A stretch of DNA of 64,000 nucleotides from Schistosoma mansoni (lineage: Eukaryota; Platyhelminthes; Trematoda; Strigeidida; Schistosomatidae), in the NCBI RefSeq assembly GCF_000237925.1, contig NC_031500.1, positions 10,379,753 through 10,443,752 of the forward strand, written 5' to 3'. Position 1 is the first letter of the stretch; every line of letters begins with the position of its first letter. The notes under the pieces are model-generated. The model searched no databases and was not told the DNA's origin. It was given only the letters and a program-made list of their open reading frames with translations. Shown here one piece after another: positions 62,791-64,000 of this stretch. Position numbers and translations under genes: made by a program.

Positions 62791-63390
62791 TAACTTCCCT
62801 AGTTTGTTAAGGCTTCTTGTTTCGCTGTTCACATCAATAACATAAACCTTGTTCCTAATATATAAATTTAACCTTTTTTCATTATAACAAGGAATGTGAT
62901 AATTCAGACTAATACTTTTATTTCAGTAGTATTTTGTAACTTGTCATTGTTTTATAACTGGATAGCGTTTTTTCTGAGTGGTCAATAAGCTACTCAAGTT
63001 TATGAATATGGTATATACTTTTAACGAGATTTTAATACCCCTTTAGTTTTTAAACATATGTATCAATGCAATTTAACCTTGGATATTATATCTAGATAGA
63101 TAAATAATTACATCAAATTCTTTAAGTAGAAATACACTAAATGTTACCGAGTCTTTGAGTAGCAACTAATACATTGCTGTAATCCTCAATAATGATTCAA
63201 ATCTGACTCAATAAATCATAATCCAGTAAATTAAAATCAAAATGACACACTCACCCCCCAAAAATGGTACATATTGAGCTTTCCATGTGGTTTCACTTCT
63301 TTAAATGAAGACGTGTAGAATACCTGAGTATCGAAGCGAAAGGTACTGGGTTCGAGTCCTAGAGTATACATCAAATCTGAGATGCAGGTA

Positions 63391-63437
63391 CATCCAGCTG
63401 ACGAGTCCCAAATAGGACGAAACGCGCGTCCTGGATT
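63391..63437 (+). ncRNA. Hammerhead ribozyme, Sm-alpha type, intact
   Basis: All core parts are present: CTGACGA at 63398-63404, a four-pair stem II (GTCC 63405-63408 with GGAC 63415-63418), GAAA at 63419-63422, a short self-complementary stem III (ACGCGCGT) and GTC with cleavage expected after 63430. Stem I pairs ATCCAG with CTGGAT. This matches the hammerhead reported from schistosome Sm-alpha repeats. It is the best family B copy here. Confidence 0.9.
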
Positions 63438-63667
63438 CCACTGCTAGCCACTATCCATCTCTGCTTACAATGCTTGTGAATTAAGGCTATATCGAGGCAA
63501 TACGCACAGTATGCACATACGCCAATTAGAGACTGACCAGTCGCAGTCCTAAACATCAATGAGGAGATTCAAACAAACAATACTAAGTGAATTTAAACTT
63601 CACCCCGTTGCACAAGCAAGTGGCTATCAGGAGTCCCAGAGTGAACATCAACTCTGAGATGAAGGTA

Positions 63668-63714
63668 CAGCCAGCTGACGACTCCCAAATAGGACGAAAC
63701 GTGTGTCCTGGATT
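63668..63714 (+). ncRNA. Hammerhead ribozyme, family B, one weak pair
   Basis: Core CTGACGA at 63675-63681, GAAA and GTC are all kept. The first pair of stem II is C opposite C (CTCC against GGAC), and stem I has one mismatch (GCCAG). Activity may be reduced. Confidence 0.75.
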
Positions 63715-64000
63715 CCACTGCTAGCCATTATCCATCTTTGCTTACAGTGTTAAAAACAGTTTGACATATTTGACGTTATATGATCATTTATTAAACAAGA
63801 TTATTTTATCATTTGTATAGTTTGAAAGTATCAGGATGAAAATGGGAGTAAAATCATTCTTTTGTCATTTTATGTATACGAAGCATCGTACATCCACTAT
63901 ATAATGACCTCTTTTCCCTATAAAATTTATCAAATTATTTAAATGACGATTATAATGATTTCAATATTTACTTTCGACCATGAGTTTTCTATTCATGTGT

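Larger units (their letters stand above)
63318..63748 (+). repeat. Family B (Sm-alpha-like) retroposon, partial tandem dimer
   Basis: The first unit has a tRNA-like B box (GGTTCGAGTCC near 63348), the hammerhead and its tail. The interunit part then leads into a second unit that lost most of its tRNA-like head (joined near 63634). The two ribozyme cores are 277 bp apart, against 333 bp in the dimer at 36 kb. Confidence 0.85.

Overview
The window is eukaryotic, strongly AT-rich, intron-rich DNA from a parasitic flatworm, most likely a Schistosoma species. The main grounds are repeats whose tRNA-like head is followed by a hammerhead ribozyme, which match the layout of the schistosome Sm-alpha retroposon family. 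Supporting signs are RTE-type LINE 3' ends and a protein gene with large introns and long Asn/Thr/Ser runs. The species cannot be fixed from the sequence alone.

Layout. From 1 to about 18.7 kb I see no convincing host gene, only AT-rich DNA with decayed retroposons. A short exon at 18757-18851 starts with ATG and ends in a strong donor; it may be the first coding exon of the large gene downstream. From 18.85 to 39.4 kb (a possible giant intron) lie repeats, a large palindrome around an assembly gap (21.6-23.8 kb), a candidate 22-nt micro-exon (32446-32467) and a candidate 75-nt exon (33514-33588). From 39415 to 58024 on the plus strand, seven phase-compatible exons encode a protein of about 2,060-2,110 residues with nine C2H2 zinc fingers, three of which are split or closely flanked by exon junctions. 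The gene ends at TAA 58022-58024, with an AATAAA at 58135. From 58.1 to 64 kb there are only repeats.

Repeats. I use working letters. Family A has a tRNA-like head, a hammerhead with CUGAGGA core, and a 3' end reading CTTCTG followed by an AT-rich tail; many copies are inverted (foldback) structures with a ribozyme-bearing arm at each end. Family B is the Sm-alpha-like repeat with a CUGACGA hammerhead, a 333-bp tandem period and also inverted forms. Family C is a roughly 500-bp element whose 3' end reads CCAATATTTATGTGT plus (AAAT)n. Family D is a roughly 300-bp repeat seen three times. There are also 5'-truncated RTE-like LINE copies, another LINE 3' end with a (CTGA)n tail, and a Penelope-like inverted repeat with a third hammerhead-like motif. 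Families A and B sit in the gene's introns in both orientations, so its pre-mRNA would carry hammerhead motifs and long hairpins. Both gaps are exactly 200 N and both fall inside repeats.

The most unusual items are the ribozyme-bearing foldback forms of two tRNA-headed families, the palindrome with an unassembled centre, and the zinc-finger gene with a repeated finger-plus-tail module and a possible frame-switching micro-exon.
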